Source: Exiguobacterium sp. FSL W8-0210 (GTDB lineage Bacteria > Bacillota > Bacilli > Exiguobacteriales > Exiguobacteriaceae). Taken from it: a stretch of DNA of 64,000 nt. Made by a program: the position numbers and the translations under genes. The stretch covers positions 2,769,001 through 2,833,000 of the forward strand of contig NZ_JBBOUK010000001.1 in the NCBI RefSeq assembly GCF_038006045.1, in the 5' to 3' direction. The notes below the pieces were generated by a model that made no database searches, had not been told where the DNA came from, and saw nothing but the letters and a program-made list of their open reading frames with translations. This document shows positions 1-9,284 of the stretch, in pieces. Numbering within the stretch: the first letter of the stretch is position 1; each line of letters opens with the position of its first letter.

Positions 1-13
1 ATGAACGCAGGTG

Positions 14-1369
14 TCACGCGCGTAAAAAAGTTAACGTTACGGTTAGACCCGATGAAGCGGACGACAAGCTCGCATCCCCGCCGAGTTGACGCATCGTCTC
101 TTTGACAATCGCTAGACCAAGACCCGTTCCGCGCGTCGTCCGGGATGCATCGCCTTGATAAAAGCGTTCGAAGGCATGTTTCATCTGTTCATCAGTCATG
201 CCTGGTCCTTCATCCTTGATTCGGATGATGATCTGATCCGCTTGTTCCTCTGCTTGAATCTGGATCGTCGCTCCGTCTTTTGAGACCGAGACAGCGTTTC
301 GGATGACATTTTGGAAGACATGTTCCAACGCACTGACATCCGCTTGTATTTGTATCACCGTCGGAACATCGAGTGCGACAGCGATTCCTTGCTCATCCAG
401 CTGGAAGGCAAGTGTCGTGAGTGTCGCCTCAAGAGTCGTCCGCAGATTAAGTGCTTGTCGTTTGAAGCGTCGTCCTTCATCGAGCTTCGCTAAGATCAAC
501 AGTTGACGCGTCAGCTCCGACATTCGCTCCGCCTCTTGACGGATGACCGTCCGTTTCCTGACGTCTTCTCCCGTCACATCGAGTTGTCCCGCGTAACCAG
601 CAATCGTCGTCAGCGGCGACTGGAATTCATGCGAGACGTTCGCAACGAATCGGCGCCGTTCCGTATCAGACGCTTCGACTGCCGTTGCCATTTCGTCAAA
701 CCGCCGGGACAGCTCACCAATTTCATCGCGTGCCTTCGTTCCGACGCGGATTCCGTAGTCACCGTCTGCCATCTGTTCCGTCGCTTTTGTCAGGCGTCGG
801 ATCGGACGAACGAGATAGCGGATTGAAAAGACAAGCAAAAGGAAACTGATCACGACAAGCAGTCCGAGGAACAGACCGACGAACAGATGCAACTCACGGA
901 TCTGACGACTCAAGTCCGGTCGGACGAAGATCGCGTCCGTGCCTTGCGCCGTCTTGACCGACGTGCCGTACGTATTGATGACTTCGTTATCGAACAGACC
1001 GAGCAAGAAGAGATGGAACGGATATTCACGCATTCCGTAATACGGTTGACCACTCTTCACTTGCTCGACGACCCGATTCGAGAGCGCTTCATTGCGAAAC
1101 GGGTTTCCGTAACGCTCGATTGCGTCGTCCGTGCGCACATAAAGTTGAAAGCCGGTCGCTTGTAACATCCGGTAAAACGACTCCGTCTTTCCGTCCCCGT
1201 GCGTTTCATAATAATCGATCGCCGTCTCGACCGCTTCCTCGACTTTTTGGCTATAGCTGTCCTGCCAAAAGGAATAATAGGCAATATTACTAATCAGGAG
1301 CGCCAGTAGTGCCGACACGAGTAAGACAACGCAGACGAGTCCGACGATTTTCGTATAGAGGGATCTCAT
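14..1369 (-). CDS. Sensor histidine kinase (HssS/YkoH-like)
   Basis: Membrane sensor kinase that should phosphorylate the response regulator encoded just upstream. The 451-residue protein has a first membrane helix near residues 9-30, an extracytoplasmic domain of about 130 residues, a second helix near 160-187, a HAMP linker, an H-box VSHEFQSPL with the phospho-acceptor His near residue 248, and a C-terminal ATPase domain with an N box (NVIRNAV), DEGPGM and GTGLGLAIV. Gln in the H-box where most kinases have Arg is, from memory, typical of HssS/YkoH relatives. The stimulus cannot be told from sequence. The start overlaps the regulator stop by four bases (ATGA), which implies translational coupling. 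Confidence 0.93.
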   Translation of the reverse strand: MRSLYTKIVGLVCVVLLVSALLALLISNIAYYSFWQDSYSQKVEEAVETAIDYYETHGDGKTESFYRMLQATGFQLYVRTDDAIERYGNPFRNEALSNRVVEQVKSGQPYYGMREYPFHLFLLGLFDNEVINTYGTSVKTAQGTDAIFVRPDLSRQIRELHLFVGLFLGLLVVISFLLLVFSIRYLVRPIRRLTKATEQMADGDYGIRVGTKARDEIGELSRRFDEMATAVEASDTERRRFVANVSHEFQSPLTTIAGYAGQLDVTGEDVRKRTVIRQEAERMSELTRQLLILAKLDEGRRFKRQALNLRTTLEATLTTLAFQLDEQGIAVALDVPTVIQIQADVSALEHVFQNVIRNAVSVSKDGATIQIQAEEQADQIIIRIKDEGPGMTDEQMKHAFERFYQGDASRTTRGTGLGLAIVKETMRQLGGDASLSSASSGLTVTLTFLRA

Positions 1370-2034
1370 GCGTTGACCTCCAACCGGTAGCCGAGTCCGC
1401 GGACCGTCTCAATCTTCACCTGATTCGTTTCCTTTAAGCGTCCACGGAGACGTTTGATGTGAACATCAATCGTCCGGTCATCCCCCATGAAATCGAGTCC
1501 CCAGACATGTTCGATCAATTCCTCGCGGCTGAAGACCCGTCCCGGGAAACTCGCCAACTGATGCAACAATTCGAATTCACGTCGCGGGAGTGTCCACTCG
1601 GTCGACTGAATCGTCACGAGCTGACTACGTTTATCGATCGTGACATCTCCAAGATGCAAAACAGGTTGCGCCGCTTTTTGATAGCGCCGAGCCACAGCGT
1701 GGAGGCGAAATATTAATTCTTCCGGATCAAACGGTTTTGTGATGTAATCATCGGCACCTGCTGCGAAACCGTCCCGTTTATCTGTCAGCTCCCCGAGTGC
1801 CGTCAGCATCAAGATCGGGATGTCCCCGTGTTGCCGTAATCGCTCGCATAAGACGAGACCGGTCTGTCCGGGGAGCAGGACATCAAGTACGGCTGCTTCG
1901 AACGTCATCTTCTCGATCCAAGCAAGCGCTTCGTTTCCGTCTGCTGTCGCTCGGATGGAATGCCCGTCGGCTTGTAACGTTGACACGACAAGGGCTTGGA
2001 TATGAGGATCATCTTCTGCGACTAGAATATACAT
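1366..2034 (-). CDS. OmpR-family response regulator
   Basis: DNA-binding partner of the downstream histidine kinase. The 222 residues form a receiver domain (acidic pair EDD at residues 7-9, phospho-acceptor Asp51 in VLDVLLPG, Lys in TKPFD) followed by an OmpR/PhoB winged helix starting near residue 125 (RREFELL, then DDRTIDVHIKRLR). An AAGGAGG site lies about eight bases before the ATG. It is first in the two-gene operon. The target genes are unknown; no transporter typical of HssR or BceR systems is adjacent in the window. Confidence 0.94.
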   Translation of the reverse strand: MYILVAEDDPHIQALVVSTLQADGHSIRATADGNEALAWIEKMTFEAAVLDVLLPGQTGLVLCERLRQHGDIPILMLTALGELTDKRDGFAAGADDYITKPFDPEELIFRLHAVARRYQKAAQPVLHLGDVTIDKRSQLVTIQSTEWTLPRREFELLHQLASFPGRVFSREELIEHVWGLDFMGDDRTIDVHIKRLRGRLKETNQVKIETVRGLGYRLEVNA

Positions 2035-2054
2035 CGTACTCCTCCTTTTTTAGA

Positions 2055-2103
2055 CAAACAAAATCCCCTTCCCCCTTCTCAAAATGAAAAGGATGAAGGG
2101 GAT
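2055..2103 (-). terminator. Intrinsic terminator after glyA
   Basis: On the minus strand GTCATCCCC begins a hairpin with arms ATCCCCTTC/GAAGGGGAT, followed by a T-rich tract. It lies directly after the glyA stop and separates glyA from the two-component operon. Confidence 0.8.
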
Positions 2104-2108
2104 GACAG

Positions 2109-3368
2109 TCATCCGCGCTCTGGGTAGAGTGGGAAACGACCTGTCAACGCAACGACACGCTCACGTGCTTGTGCGAGAACGTCTGCTTCTTCCGGGTGGT
2201 TCAAAACGAGTTCGATCAACTCGGCGATTTCTTTCATCTCAGCTTCCTTGAATCCGCGAGATGTCATCGCTGCCGTTCCGATCCGGATACCGCTCGTGAC
2301 GAACGGGCTCGCTGGGTCGAACGGAATCGTGTTCTTGTTGACCGTAATGCCAGCTTCGTCAAGCGCATGCTCGGCGAGTTTACCTGTGATACCGAGTGGT
2401 TGCAAGTCAACGAGGAGCAAGTGATTGTCCGTTCCGCCTGAGACGATCCGGAGTCCACGCTTCGTCAATTCCTCACCGAGGACTTTTGCGTTCGTGACGA
2501 CTTGACCGATGTAGTCCTTGAACTCTGGTGCAAGAGCTTCACCGAACGCGACAGCTTTCGCGGCGATGACATGCATGAGTGGACCACCTTGGATGCCTGG
2601 GAAAATGGCTTTATCGATTGCTTTCGCATGCTCTTCTTTACAGAGAATCATCCCACCACGTGGACCACGCAACGTCTTATGCGTCGTCGTCGTGACGAAG
2701 TGTGCATGCTCGACTGGGTTCGGATGTTGACCTGCTGCGACGAGTCCAGCGATGTGTGCCATGTCGACCATCAAGTAAGCACCGACGCTGTCTGCGATTT
2801 CACGGAACCGCTTGAAGTCGATGACGCGCGGATACGCCGATGCGCCCGCTACGATTAATTTTGGTTTGTGCTCTTCTGCTAATTTCGCGACGACGTCGTA
2901 GTCAATCATTTCTGTCTCTTGATTGACACCGTATTCCACGAAGTTGTACTGGACACCGGAGAAATTGACGGGACTACCGTGCGTCAGATGACCACCGTGC
3001 GATAGGTTCATCCCGAGGACCGTATCGCCCTGTTCGAGAATCGTGAAGTAGACCGCCATGTTCGCTTGTGCACCCGAGTGTGGTTGCACGTTCGCGTGCT
3101 CCGCACCGAAGATTTCCTTCGCGCGGTCGCGTGCTAAATTCTCAGCGAGATCGACATACTCACAGCCACCATAATAACGACGACCTGGGTAACCTTCTGC
3201 GTACTTGTTCGTCAAGACACTGCCTTGTGCTTCCATGACAGCTTGCGAGACGAAGTTCTCGGATGCGATCAATTCGATGTTATCCCGTTGACGACCTAGT
3301 TCCTGGCGCATTGCCGAAAAGAGTGCCTCATCTTGTTGTTTCAGATACGTAAGCGGTGTTTGTTCCAT
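2109..3368 (-). CDS. glyA: Serine hydroxymethyltransferase
   Basis: PLP enzyme that converts serine and tetrahydrofolate to glycine and 5,10-methylene-tetrahydrofolate, the main source of one-carbon units. The 419 residues match the usual bacterial length. Visible motifs are the N-terminal [23 protein letters not shown], the PLP-lysine region [14 protein letters not shown] and the C-terminal [13 protein letters not shown]. It follows ywlG, as in Bacillus, with a separate terminator between them, so it probably has its own promoter in the short gap before 3436. No glycine riboswitch was seen. Confidence 0.98.
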   Translation of the reverse strand: MEQTPLTYLKQQDEALFSAMRQELGRQRDNIELIASENFVSQAVMEAQGSVLTNKYAEGYPGRRYYGGCEYVDLAENLARDRAKEIFGAEHANVQPHSGAQANMAVYFTILEQGDTVLGMNLSHGGHLTHGSPVNFSGVQYNFVEYGVNQETEMIDYDVVAKLAEEHKPKLIVAGASAYPRVIDFKRFREIADSVGAYLMVDMAHIAGLVAAGQHPNPVEHAHFVTTTTHKTLRGPRGGMILCKEEHAKAIDKAIFPGIQGGPLMHVIAAKAVAFGEALAPEFKDYIGQVVTNAKVLGEELTKRGLRIVSGGTDNHLLLVDLQPLGITGKLAEHALDEAGITVNKNTIPFDPASPFVTSGIRIGTAAMTSRGFKEAEMKEIAELIELVLNHPEEADVLAQARERVVALTGRFPLYPERG

Positions 3369-3442
3369 CTGAATTCCCCCATTTCATTTCGATAGACCTA
3401 TCTTAACACGAATGTTTCGTTCCCGGCATCCCTAAAAACAAC

Positions 3443-3474
3443 ATCAAAAAAGCAAGGGGTGCGCAACCCCTTGC
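3443..3474 (-). terminator. Intrinsic terminator after ywlG
   Basis: A GC-rich hairpin with arms GCAAGGGGT/ACCCCTTGC and a very short loop (3452-3474) is followed on the minus strand by TTTTTTGATG. It sits six bases past the ywlG stop. Confidence 0.9.
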
Positions 3475-3479
3475 ATCAA

Positions 3480-4019
3480 TCATTCGTATTTAGCACGTGC
3501 CCCACCGATTAATTTCGGTCGTGTCACAGCTGCCGTCACGTGTGCCTCACCGATTTCCTTGTGCGGCAAGCGCACTGGAATCGCAACAGCTTTCAAGTGC
3601 ATGCCGATGAACGTATCACCGATATCAATCCCGGCGTCTGCCTGAATCGCTTCGACGACGATCGGTGCCGAGAAGCGTTGGTAGGCAGCACTCGCCATCG
3701 ATCCACCGGCTTCCGGAACCGGAACGACCGTTACTGGATCAAGCCCGAGTCGTTCTGCCGTTTGCCGCTCAAGCGTCAGCGCTCGGTTGATATGCTCACA
3801 GCCTTGGAAGGCAAGATCGACTTGGTGCGACCGACGAAAGGCATCGAAAACGTCGAACAACGCGTCCGCGACTTCCGGTGAACCCGCCTTGCCGATTTGT
3901 TTGCCGATGACTTCACTCGTCGAACAGCCGATCACGAGCAATTTTCCTTTTAAGGAAAATCGTTCATCCAGAGCGTTCAGTGCTTCTTCTAAATCGTGCT
4001 GGATGCGTGTCAAGTCCAT
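3480..4019 (-). CDS. ywlG: YwlG / UPF0340 (TIGR01440) family protein
   Basis: Conserved Firmicute protein of unknown biochemical role, 179 residues. It is recognised by the N-terminal helix followed by GKLLVIGCSTSEV, the mid region FQGCEHINRALTLER, and DIGDTFIGMHLKAVAIPVR near the C terminus. It overlaps the rpiB stop by one base and ends the run prmC-ywlC-ywlE-rpiB-ywlG, the same order as in Bacillus subtilis. The family assignment is firm but no reaction should be inferred. Confidence 0.9.
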   Translation of the reverse strand: MDLTRIQHDLEEALNALDERFSLKGKLLVIGCSTSEVIGKQIGKAGSPEVADALFDVFDAFRRSHQVDLAFQGCEHINRALTLERQTAERLGLDPVTVVPVPEAGGSMASAAYQRFSAPIVVEAIQADAGIDIGDTFIGMHLKAVAIPVRLPHKEIGEAHVTAAVTRPKLIGGARAKYE

Positions 4020-4459
4020 TACTTCACCTCATAATCTGAGATTTTGCAAACGCGGTTCTCATGACGTCCGCCTTCGAATTCCGTTTCAAGCCAAAGTTGT
4101 GCGATCTCACGAGCCAGTCCTGGACCGATGACGCGTTCGCCCATCGTCAAGATGTTCGAATCGTTGTGCTGACGCGTCGCTTTCGCGCTGAACGTATCAT
4201 GGACGAGTGCTGCTCGGATGCCCTTGACCTTGTTCGCTGCGATTCCGATCCCGATACCTGTTCCACAAATCAAGATGCCACGATCAAACTCTCCGTTCGC
4301 GACTGCCTCAGCGACTGGAATCGCGACATCTGGATAATCGATTGAGTCGGCTGAATGCGTACCGAAGTCCGTATAGTCGATGCCGAGCTCTTGTAAGAGG
4401 TCGTTGATTTCTGCCTTTAACTTAAAACCGCCATGATCCGCGCCGATTGCTACTTTCAT
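4019..4459 (-). CDS. rpiB: Ribose-5-phosphate isomerase B
   Basis: RpiB/LacAB-fold sugar-phosphate isomerase that interconverts ribose 5-phosphate and ribulose 5-phosphate in the pentose phosphate pathway. The 146 residues have the expected length. Characteristic stretches are IGADHGGFKLK at the N terminus, the DYPDVAIPVAEAV motif, the active-site segment ILICGTGIGIGIAANK with its Cys, and the RQHNDSNILTMGERVIG phosphate-binding region. It lies between ywlE and ywlG with almost no spacing, so it is cotranscribed with them. Confidence 0.96.
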   Translation of the reverse strand: MKVAIGADHGGFKLKAEINDLLQELGIDYTDFGTHSADSIDYPDVAIPVAEAVANGEFDRGILICGTGIGIGIAANKVKGIRAALVHDTFSAKATRQHNDSNILTMGERVIGPGLAREIAQLWLETEFEGGRHENRVCKISDYEVK

Positions 4460-4464
4460 CTTTA

Positions 4465-4980
4465 CTATTCCCCCGTTTGTTTAGGTTGTTTTTTCGGAAG
4501 TTTCCGTGTATCCGGAGCTTTTCTTCCGTTTCCGTTCTGCGTTAATTTTAACACAAGACGATTGACGAGGGGTTCGAGTTCATTGCGTACTTGGCGATAG
4601 ACGTTCATCGATCCGCCGTACGGATCGTTGATGTCCCGTTCAAGCCCTGTCACATATTCATATAGAGTGAACGTCCGTTCCTTCAGTTCCGGGTACCGTT
4701 CACCGACTTCCTGCTTGTGCTGACGCGTCATCGTCAAGATGATGTCAGACCAGCGTCCGAGTACATCATCGAAGACTTGCGTATAGTGCTCGAGTTCGAT
4801 GCCGCGTTCGCGTAACACTTGCAGTGCGTTCTCTGACGCATCGAATCCTTGCATCGAACGTAGTCCTGCTGAACGGACGTCAAATTCCTGATCAGCGACT
4901 TTCGAGCGTAGTAACGCCATCGCCATCGGGCTACGGCATGTATTTCCTGTACAGATGAATAAAACGCGACGTGTGCTCAT
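4465..4980 (-). CDS. ywlE: Protein-arginine-phosphatase YwlE (LMW-PTP fold)
   Basis: Low-molecular-weight phosphatase fold. In Bacillus YwlE removes phosphate from arginine residues and opposes the kinase McsB. The P-loop CTGNTCRS gives nucleophile Cys10 and Arg16; Thr11 is the position tied to arginine-phosphate specificity in YwlE, and the general acid is Asp in INDPYGG. The start at 4980 is chosen because AAGGAGG lies eight bases before it, while an in-frame codon seven residues upstream lies too close to that site. A basic, Lys/Pro-rich tail of roughly 20 residues extends beyond the usual 150-residue length. Confidence 0.9.
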   Translation of the reverse strand: MSTRRVLFICTGNTCRSPMAMALLRSKVADQEFDVRSAGLRSMQGFDASENALQVLRERGIELEHYTQVFDDVLGRWSDIILTMTRQHKQEVGERYPELKERTFTLYEYVTGLERDINDPYGGSMNVYRQVRNELEPLVNRLVLKLTQNGNGRKAPDTRKLPKKQPKQTGE

Positions 4981-4997
4981 CTCCGTATCCTCCTTCT

Positions 4998-6005
4998 TCA
5001 AGGGCGAATGACCCGACCACCTGCTGCTTTATGGAGGCGGTTGCGGACCGCAAGCCCCACCCCTTCTTCTGATAGGTCTCGTACAAAAATCTGATCCACC
5101 GTCGTCTGATCAAATCGCCGTAAACAATCGTAAAGACGTTGTGCCGCTGTCTCCATCGAATTACCAAGGGAGCAGCGAACATCTGCGTCGACATCCTCCC
5201 CGTCGAACAGGAGAACGCCCGTCTTGTGTCCGGTTTGTCGTGCATCATCGATGAGTTGCTGTAAGAATGAAAGATCTCCCTCGACTACGGAAAGTGTTGC
5301 TTCCGGCGCATAATGGGTATATTTCATTCCGGGTGCCTTCGGTGTAACATCTTTCATCGATAAGGCAGGATCGAGTGTGACAGGACCGATGATTGCCTCG
5401 ATTTGTTCGCGTGTCACGCCGCCCGGTCGTAAAATCGCCGGTGGCGTCATCGTACAATCGATGACAGTCGATTCGACCCCGATGCCCGTCTCCCCTCCAT
5501 CGACGATCGCAGCGATGCGTCCCGAGAGGTCATGTGCGACGTGCGCAGATGACGTCGGTGAAGGTTTTCCGGAACGGTTGGCACTCGGTGCTGCGAGACC
5601 CAGCCCTGTCGCTTCAATCAATTGAAGCGCAAGCGGATGGTCTGGCATCCGTAATCCGATCGTATCTAGTCCTGCTGTGACGAGTGTGGATGCGGTGCCG
5701 TTCGATTCGAGGATGATCGTCAAGGCTCCTGGCCAAAACGCCTCCATCAAACGTGCCGCGACATCTGGAATGTGCGTGACGAACTGATGTGCCTGTTCTA
5801 CGGATGCGACATGGACAATCAGTGGATTGTCGGAAGGTCGACCCTTCGCGGCGAAAATTCGCCGAACAGCCGCTTCGTTTGTCGCGTCCCCCGCGAGACC
5901 ATAGACGGTCTCGGTCGGCATCGCCACGACCTCTCCTTCCTGCAATAACCGAACTGCTTCATCCATCGTCTGTAAGTCAATCATTTCCGTCTTCACGCTG
6001 TACAA
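4998..6005 (-). CDS. ywlC: L-threonylcarbamoyladenylate synthase (Sua5/YwlC)
   Basis: Makes threonylcarbamoyl-AMP from threonine, bicarbonate and ATP, the first step of the t6A37 tRNA modification. The 335-residue protein has the YrdC-like catalytic domain (residues ~10-210; PTETVYGLAGDA, KGRPSDNPLIVHV, VESTVIDC) plus the C-terminal Sua5 domain (~245-335; PGMKYTHYAPEA), so it is the long form. It overlaps the prmC stop by 13 bases, and ywlE follows 17 bases later. Confidence 0.95.
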   Translation of the reverse strand: MYSVKTEMIDLQTMDEAVRLLQEGEVVAMPTETVYGLAGDATNEAAVRRIFAAKGRPSDNPLIVHVASVEQAHQFVTHIPDVAARLMEAFWPGALTIILESNGTASTLVTAGLDTIGLRMPDHPLALQLIEATGLGLAAPSANRSGKPSPTSSAHVAHDLSGRIAAIVDGGETGIGVESTVIDCTMTPPAILRPGGVTREQIEAIIGPVTLDPALSMKDVTPKAPGMKYTHYAPEATLSVVEGDLSFLQQLIDDARQTGHKTGVLLFDGEDVDADVRCSLGNSMETAAQRLYDCLRRFDQTTVDQIFVRDLSEEGVGLAVRNRLHKAAGGRVIRP

Positions 6006-6841
6006 TCCTTTCGTTCCGCATACACGATACGGTCTTTACCGTTTATATCTTTTAAAATACCCGTTTCCGCATTTGGATAACGTTCTTTTAACATCATTTG
6101 CACTTCCGGTCCTTGATTGTGTCCAATTTCAAACGCAATCAGTCGGAAATCGTCGCGTAGGACCCGTCCGCTCTCCTCGACGAGTCGTCGGTAAAAGACG
6201 AGACCGTCTTTTCCGCCAAACAGAGCGAGATGCGGTTCATGGTCGAATACGACCTCACTGAGTAATTCTTCTTCCTCGATATAAGGCGGGTTCGAGACAA
6301 GCACCCGCACGGAATCGTCCGCAAGTGGCGCTAGTAGATCTCCTTCAAGGAACGTCACGTCTCCACCAAGCGCTGCTTGATTTTGCTTCGCGACAGTAAT
6401 AGCGGCCGGTGAAATATCGACAGTCGTGACCGGTTGTTCGAGTTCGAGGGCGAGCGTGATTCCTATCGCTCCACTCCCAGTTCCGATGTCGACGATCTGT
6501 CCCGCGGTGAACGACTCACGTTTGAGACGCTCCGTGACGAAGACGATCAACTCTTCCGTTTCCGGTCGTGGAATCAAGACATCCGGTGTGACACGGAAAT
6601 CCCGTCCATAAAACGGCTGATAGCCGATTAAATGCTGAACGGGCACGCCGTGAACATGAGCAAGCAAGTATTCACTGAAACGTAAATCTTGCTCCGGCGT
6701 CAATTCATCTGACAGACGGACAAGGAGTCCGGTCCGGTCGACATCCAAGACGTGCATGAGTAACCATTCGGCACTTGAACCCTCGCGTCCTGCTTGTTCC
6801 ATCATCGTTTTTGCCTCATTTAGACGTTTTGCGATCCGCAT
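5993..6841 (-). CDS. prmC: Release factor glutamine methyltransferase
   Basis: SAM-dependent methyltransferase that methylates the glutamine of the GGQ motif in release factors, including the PrfA encoded just upstream. The 282 residues comprise an N-terminal helical substrate domain and a Rossmann methyltransferase domain with VDIGTGSGAIG (SAM binding) and the catalytic NPPY in VSNPPYIEEE. The start codon coincides with the end of prfA (one-base overlap), so enzyme and substrate are translated from one message. Confidence 0.97.
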   Translation of the reverse strand: MRIAKRLNEAKTMMEQAGREGSSAEWLLMHVLDVDRTGLLVRLSDELTPEQDLRFSEYLLAHVHGVPVQHLIGYQPFYGRDFRVTPDVLIPRPETEELIVFVTERLKRESFTAGQIVDIGTGSGAIGITLALELEQPVTTVDISPAAITVAKQNQAALGGDVTFLEGDLLAPLADDSVRVLVSNPPYIEEEELLSEVVFDHEPHLALFGGKDGLVFYRRLVEESGRVLRDDFRLIAFEIGHNQGPEVQMMLKERYPNAETGILKDINGKDRIVYAERKDCTA

Positions 6842-7899
6842 CAGTTTGCCGCCTCCGATGCCCGTGCCTGATGTTCCATGACGAGCGTATCGATGACTTC
6901 ATCCATCTCGCCTTGCAAGATTCGGTCAAGCTTTTGAATCGTCAATCCGATGCGATGGTCCGTCACGCGATTTTGTGCGAAATTATACGTCCGGATTCGT
7001 TCCGAACGGTCACCCGTACCCACTGCCGACTTTCGTTTTTCATCATATTCAGCTTGCTGTTCGCGTTGAATCTTATCGTAGACACGCGCGCGCAAGACCT
7101 TCATCGCTTTTTCCTTGTTCTTGATTTGCGACTTCTCATCCTGACAGCTGGCGACGATTCCCGTCGGCACGTGCGTGACACGGACAGCGGACTGTGTCGT
7201 ATTGACGGACTGGCCACCCGGTCCACTCGACGTGAACGTATCGACTCGGACATCCTTATCATGGATTTCGACTTCGACGTCTTCTGCTTCCGGCAACACG
7301 GCAACCGTTGCAGTAGATGTATGAATCCGTCCGCCGGATTCCGTTGACGGAACGCGTTGGACGCGGTGTGCCCCGTTCTCGTACTTCAACTTCGAATAAG
7401 CACCCGTTCCTTTGACAATGAAGATGATCTCTTTGTAGCCACCGAGTTCCGTGTAGCTTGCATCGATGATCTCAATCTTCCAGCTCTGTTTCTCAGCAAA
7501 CTTCGAGTACATCTTGAAAAGGTCACCCGCAAATAAGGCTGCCTCGTCTCCGCCTGCCGCACCACGAATCTCGACGATGACGTTCTTATCGTCATTCGGA
7601 TCCTTCGGTAATAATAAAGCTTTCAGCTTGGCTTCGAGCTCTTTGATCTCCGGCTCAAGCATCGCGACTTCTTCCTTCGCAAGGTCGCGCATCTCCGGAT
7701 CCGTCAACATTTGACGTGCCTCTTGATAAGCTTCCATCTTCTCGCGATAGACACGGTACGTCTCGACGGTCGGCGCAAGTTGTGACTGCTCCTTTGAGAC
7801 CTCTCGCAATTGATTCGTATCATTGATGATGGCTGGATCAGCCAACATATCATTCAGTTTTTCATAACGGTCCTCTAACGCACTCAATCGATCCAACAT
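6841..7899 (-). CDS. prfA: Peptide chain release factor 1
   Basis: Class I release factor that reads UAA and UAG and triggers peptide release. The GGQ motif is in [14 protein letters not shown], and the stop-codon recognition tripeptide appears as PST in [10 protein letters not shown], the position of PAT in E. coli RF1. The start at 7899 (MLDRLSAL) is preferred: AGGAAGG lies nine bases upstream and the protein then begins like Bacillus PrfA. An in-frame codon three residues earlier abuts the ribosome site, and the open frame extending to 7965 has no supported start. Confidence 0.96.
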   Translation of the reverse strand: MLDRLSALEDRYEKLNDMLADPAIINDTNQLREVSKEQSQLAPTVETYRVYREKMEAYQEARQMLTDPEMRDLAKEEVAMLEPEIKELEAKLKALLLPKDPNDDKNVIVEIRGAAGGDEAALFAGDLFKMYSKFAEKQSWKIEIIDASYTELGGYKEIIFIVKGTGAYSKLKYENGAHRVQRVPSTESGGRIHTSTATVAVLPEAEDVEVEIHDKDVRVDTFTSSGPGGQSVNTTQSAVRVTHVPTGIVASCQDEKSQIKNKEKAMKVLRARVYDKIQREQQAEYDEKRKSAVGTGDRSERIRTYNFAQNRVTDHRIGLTIQKLDRILQGEMDEVIDTLVMEHQARASEAAN

Positions 7900-7985
7900 C
7901 TCGGTCATCCTTCCTGGCGATTCTTCTGTCGTCAGTATAGCAAATATTGCGATCGATGGCGTCATCGTCTTCTTGAAAAGAAACG

Positions 7986-8050
7986 TTGACAGACGGGTTT
8001 TAAATTCCTATAATTAGTGTATTAATTGAATTAGTACACTTAAGGAGGTG
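7986..8050 (+). promoter_or_regulatory. Consensus sigma-A promoter with YtrA-type operator and RBS
   Basis: TTGACA (7986-7991), a 17-base spacer and TATAAT (8009-8014) form a perfect sigma-A promoter. Immediately after it, 8016-8040 is a near-palindrome AGTGTA-N13-TACACT, the architecture known for YtrA-subfamily GntR repressors, placed to block initiation. AAGGAGGTG follows at 8042-8050. Such a strong promoter under an overlapping operator suggests tight repression with a high induced level. The operator assignment is inference. Confidence 0.75.
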
Positions 8051-8055
8051 AAGAA

Positions 8056-8424
8056 ATGTTCACCGTTGATCCGAAAAGTCCGTTACCGATCTATGAACAG
8101 TTGGTCGCTCAAATCATCCGCTCGATTGCCCGTGGTCTACTCCGCTCCGGCGAACAGATGCCATCCGTCCGTGAACTTGCCGGTACACTCCTTGTCAATC
8201 CGAACACTGTCTCCCGCGCCTATCAGGAACTCGAGAGCCGCAACTTCATCGTCACGATGCGCGGTAAAGGCTCCTTCATCTCAGACATCCCACTTCATGA
8301 AGTCAAACAAGCCGCCATCCAAGATCCACTCATCCGCCTTTGTGCCATCGCCGACGAATTATCCATCTCAAACGAAGAACTTTATCAACACATTTTACAC
8401 ATAAGGGAGGATTCCTCATGTTGA
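8056..8424 (+). CDS. GntR-family (YtrA subfamily) transcriptional regulator
   Basis: Short one-domain GntR regulator of 122 residues: an N-terminal winged helix (PIYEQLVAQI, then MPSVRELAGTLLVNPNTVSRAYQELE, residues ~10-75) and only a short C-terminal helix tail for dimerisation, which defines the YtrA subfamily. These proteins usually repress the ABC transporter operon they head, and here the ATPase gene overlaps the stop by seven bases. The palindrome at 8016-8040 is the likely autoregulatory site. The inducer is unknown; in Bacillus relatives it is often cell-envelope antibiotics. Confidence 0.93.
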   Translation: MFTVDPKSPLPIYEQLVAQIIRSIARGLLRSGEQMPSVRELAGTLLVNPNTVSRAYQELESRNFIVTMRGKGSFISDIPLHEVKQAAIQDPLIRLCAIADELSISNEELYQHILHIREDSSC

Positions 8425-9284
8425 CCGTTTCTCATCTGACGAAACAAATTGACCGTACCATGATTTATGAAAATGCATCCTTCACCCTGCCGGCAGGAAC
8501 GATTACTGCCTTGATTGGTCGTAATGGTGCCGGAAAAACGACATTACTGAAAACACTCGTTGGAGCGCTCGAGCCGACCCGCGGGAAAGTCGAATGGAAT
8601 GGTGAGTCGATCCATCACGTTCCGAAGACGCGGGAGCACCTTTTCCTCGTTCCGGATTCTGTTTCCGTCTACCGCCAGATGACACTCGGCGAACTGATCA
8701 ACTTCTACAATGCGTTCTATCCGAACTTCGAGAAAACGTACATCGAAAACTATTGTCGTTCGTCAAACCTCGATCGCGGACGTCGCGTGACGTCATTATC
8801 CAAAGGACAAGCCCAGTTGTTCCTTCTTCAACTTGCGTTCGCGACGAATGCTCCGGTCCTCTTGCTGGATGAACCAACAGACGGACTCGATCGAATCAAC
8901 AAACGTGATTATCTGAAACAGCTCGTATCATTGCTTGCGGAACGCCAGACAGCGGTCCTGATCGCTTCGCATCAACTTGAAGAACTTGATTCACTCGCTG
9001 ACCGTGTCATGACGATCGAAAAGCATCTCGTCCGTGAACCCAAAGCACTCGATGATGCCAAAGCCAGCATGCAGAAATGGCAAGTCGTCTATGAGGACGT
9101 TCCGGAATTGTCACACGCTGATCTTCACGTCTTATCCCAAACAGGTCGGGTCGTGACATTGCTCGTCTTATCCGATGCAGGCGCGCAGTATCTTGAAACG
9201 ACGAACCCCTTGTTAAAAGATGCTTTGCCAGTGCAGATGGAAGATTACTTCTTAGGGACATTTGGAGGGAAACGACATGGTTAA
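8418..9284 (+). CDS. ABC transporter ATP-binding protein
   Basis: ATPase subunit of an ABC-2 type exporter, 288 residues. Walker A is GRNGAGKTT (about residue 37), the signature is LSKGQ, Walker B is LLLDEPTDGLD and the switch His is in ASHQLEE. After the ~210-residue nucleotide-binding domain comes a C-terminal extension of about 75 residues. The start at 8418 has GGGAGG seven bases upstream and overlaps the regulator; the longer open frame from 8340 is not supported. The permease start lies eight bases inside its end, so the three genes form one operon. Confidence 0.93.
   Translation: MLTVSHLTKQIDRTMIYENASFTLPAGTITALIGRNGAGKTTLLKTLVGALEPTRGKVEWNGESIHHVPKTREHLFLVPDSVSVYRQMTLGELINFYNAFYPNFEKTYIENYCRSSNLDRGRRVTSLSKGQAQLFLLQLAFATNAPVLLLDEPTDGLDRINKRDYLKQLVSLLAERQTAVLIASHQLEELDSLADRVMTIEKHLVREPKALDDAKASMQKWQVVYEDVPELSHADLHVLSQTGRVVTLLVLSDAGAQYLETTNPLLKDALPVQMEDYFLGTFGGKRHG

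Noticed and set aside
3369-3442. Possible glycine or T-box leader before glyA
   Set aside because: The gap is too short and no conserved blocks or leader terminator upstream of the start are present.
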